Notes under the pieces: generated by a model | Databases searched by the model: none | Told to the model about the DNA's origin: nothing | What the model saw: only the letters and a program-made list of their open reading frames with translations | Source of the DNA: Saprospiraceae bacterium UBA6168 | GTDB lineage: Bacteria > Bacteroidota > Bacteroidia > Chitinophagales > Saprospiraceae | Length of the DNA stretch: 6,410 nucleotides | NCBI GenBank assembly: GCA_002435785.1 | Contig: DIUC01000085.1 | Span: forward strand, 132,980-139,389 | Direction: 5' to 3' | Part shown: one piece after another, positions 6,110 through 6,410 of the stretch | Layout: each line of letters starts with the position of its first letter | Position numbering within the stretch: the first letter of the stretch is position 1 | Program-made: the position numbers and the translations under genes

Positions 6110-6351
6110 CGCCAGCGATCAGCTTGAGGTAGAAGTCCCTGTTCTTTTGGGCCTTGAGGAATTTTTCCCTTTTCATGGCATCCGCCTTCGAGCCAAACCC
6201 TTCATGGTACACCAATAACCAAGGCTGCTTGGTGGCCGTGTAGCCCGTTTTCGCAGTGTTGTGCTTTTCAAGCCGCAGCACGACGTCTTGGGTGTAGCCA
6301 ACGTAAAAGCTGCCATCCTTCTTGCTCTGCAAAATGATAGGTGTAGAACAT
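6087..6351 (-). pseudogene. GIY-YIG nuclease (small URI/UPF0213-like), frameshifted
   Basis: A small single-domain GIY-YIG endonuclease of about 87 residues if repaired. ATG at 6351 encodes MFYTY; four bases (6336-6333, CATT) then stand where three are expected, and the remaining frame continues as LQSKKDGSFYVGYTQDV. Removing one base restores a normal GIY-type first strand. The rest is intact: FYVGYT (the YIG motif), the catalytic Arg in RLEKHN, the conserved PWLLVYHE strand, and the catalytic Glu in AMKREKFLK. If translation began at the TTG at 6332, the product would be 81 residues and lack the GIY strand, so it would probably be inactive. The C-terminus, GVPGSSVG then TAG, is encoded by the tRNA-like sequence. 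No TAnnTTTG promoter is seen in the 20 bp between the previous module's T-run and the ATG. A sequencing error could mimic the frameshift. Confidence 0.8.
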
Positions 6352-6371
6352 GGTTCCGACTTTTTTGAAAC

Positions 6372-6410
6372 AAAAAACGCCCAAAAAGCAGTACTTGAGG
6401 GGCTTTGGTG
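6372..6410 (-). repeat. Array module copy 3, cut by the window edge (terminator part)
   Basis: It matches 5990-6028 at 38 of 39 positions; the one change (C to A at 6384) weakens a CAAG/CTTG pair of the terminator hairpin. The hairpin and T-run span 6372-6403. A third tRNA-like sequence is expected just beyond the right edge, so the array probably continues. Confidence 0.85.

Larger units (their letters stand above)
5990..6116 (-). repeat. Array module copy 2 (joined to a GIY-YIG gene)
   Basis: Second 127-bp copy of the module, 97.6% identical to 5845-5971, with its homology ending sharply at 6116. Beyond that point (minus-strand upstream) it runs straight into the GIY-YIG reading frame, whereas copy 1 has an unrelated 18-bp spacer. 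The repeat thus begins within the last codons of the nuclease gene. Confidence 0.93.
5990..6371 (-). mobile_element. Candidate GIY-YIG / tRNA-mimic element (382 bp)
   Basis: Composite unit read on the minus strand: a GIY-YIG nuclease frame from ATG 6351, a tRNA-Asp-like sequence overlapping its 3' end, and a terminator. A partial third module abuts it at 6372 and a nuclease-less one at 5989, so the modules are in tandem. No target-site duplication is recognisable and I see no transposase. Mobility is inferred from the nuclease family and from the repeated, nearly identical copies; a relic or a non-mobile tandem duplication is also possible. Confidence 0.45.

Noticed and set aside
5845..6410. 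CRISPR array
   Set aside because: The repeats are 127 bp and contain tRNA-like and terminator parts, and the intervals differ greatly (18 and 255 bp); this is not repeat-spacer architecture.

Overview
The window looks like Bacteroidota chromosome, most likely from the Saprospiria/Chitinophagia side (inference; no marker gene is present). Four things point there: a TonB-dependent receptor with a carboxypeptidase-regulatory-like N-terminal domain next to a DUF4249 lipoprotein; a DUF4292 lipoprotein next to an EnvC/M23 protein; leaders without Shine-Dalgarno sequences; and two perfect matches to the Bacteroidota -7 promoter element TAnnTTTG.

Left half (1-2162, minus strand): a DUF4292 lipoprotein gene is followed by an EnvC-like coiled-coil protein whose LytM (M23) domain has lost most of its zinc ligands. 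It is therefore predicted to activate amidases rather than cut peptidoglycan itself. Neither gene has a good ATG start: DUF4292 starts at TTG and the EnvC-like gene best starts at GTG. An AT-rich imperfect palindrome fills the gap between them, and an 8-bp tandem repeat follows the EnvC-like gene.

Centre (2163-2509): a 347-bp intergenic region separates divergent genes. It holds a minus-strand promoter, a 69-bp near-perfect palindrome built on TTTTGGGG-type blocks, and a plus-strand promoter.

Right-centre (2510-5828, plus strand): the TonB-dependent receptor and DUF4249 lipoprotein genes form a probable two-gene outer-membrane uptake operon. The receptor's signal-peptide codons contain a perfect 20-bp tandem duplication read in two different frames, so a change in copy number would break the gene.

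Right end (5829-6410): the most unusual part. A minus-strand tandem array carries repeats of a module made of a tRNA-Asp-like sequence with no usable anticodon loop followed by a rho-independent-type terminator. One module also carries, immediately upstream and overlapping the tRNA-like part, a small GIY-YIG nuclease gene broken by a +1 frameshift. The last codons and stop of that gene lie inside the tRNA-like sequence. A third module begins at the right edge. I read this as a candidate GIY-YIG-linked, tRNA-mimicking repetitive or mobile element, with one solo (nuclease-less) copy and one nuclease-bearing copy.
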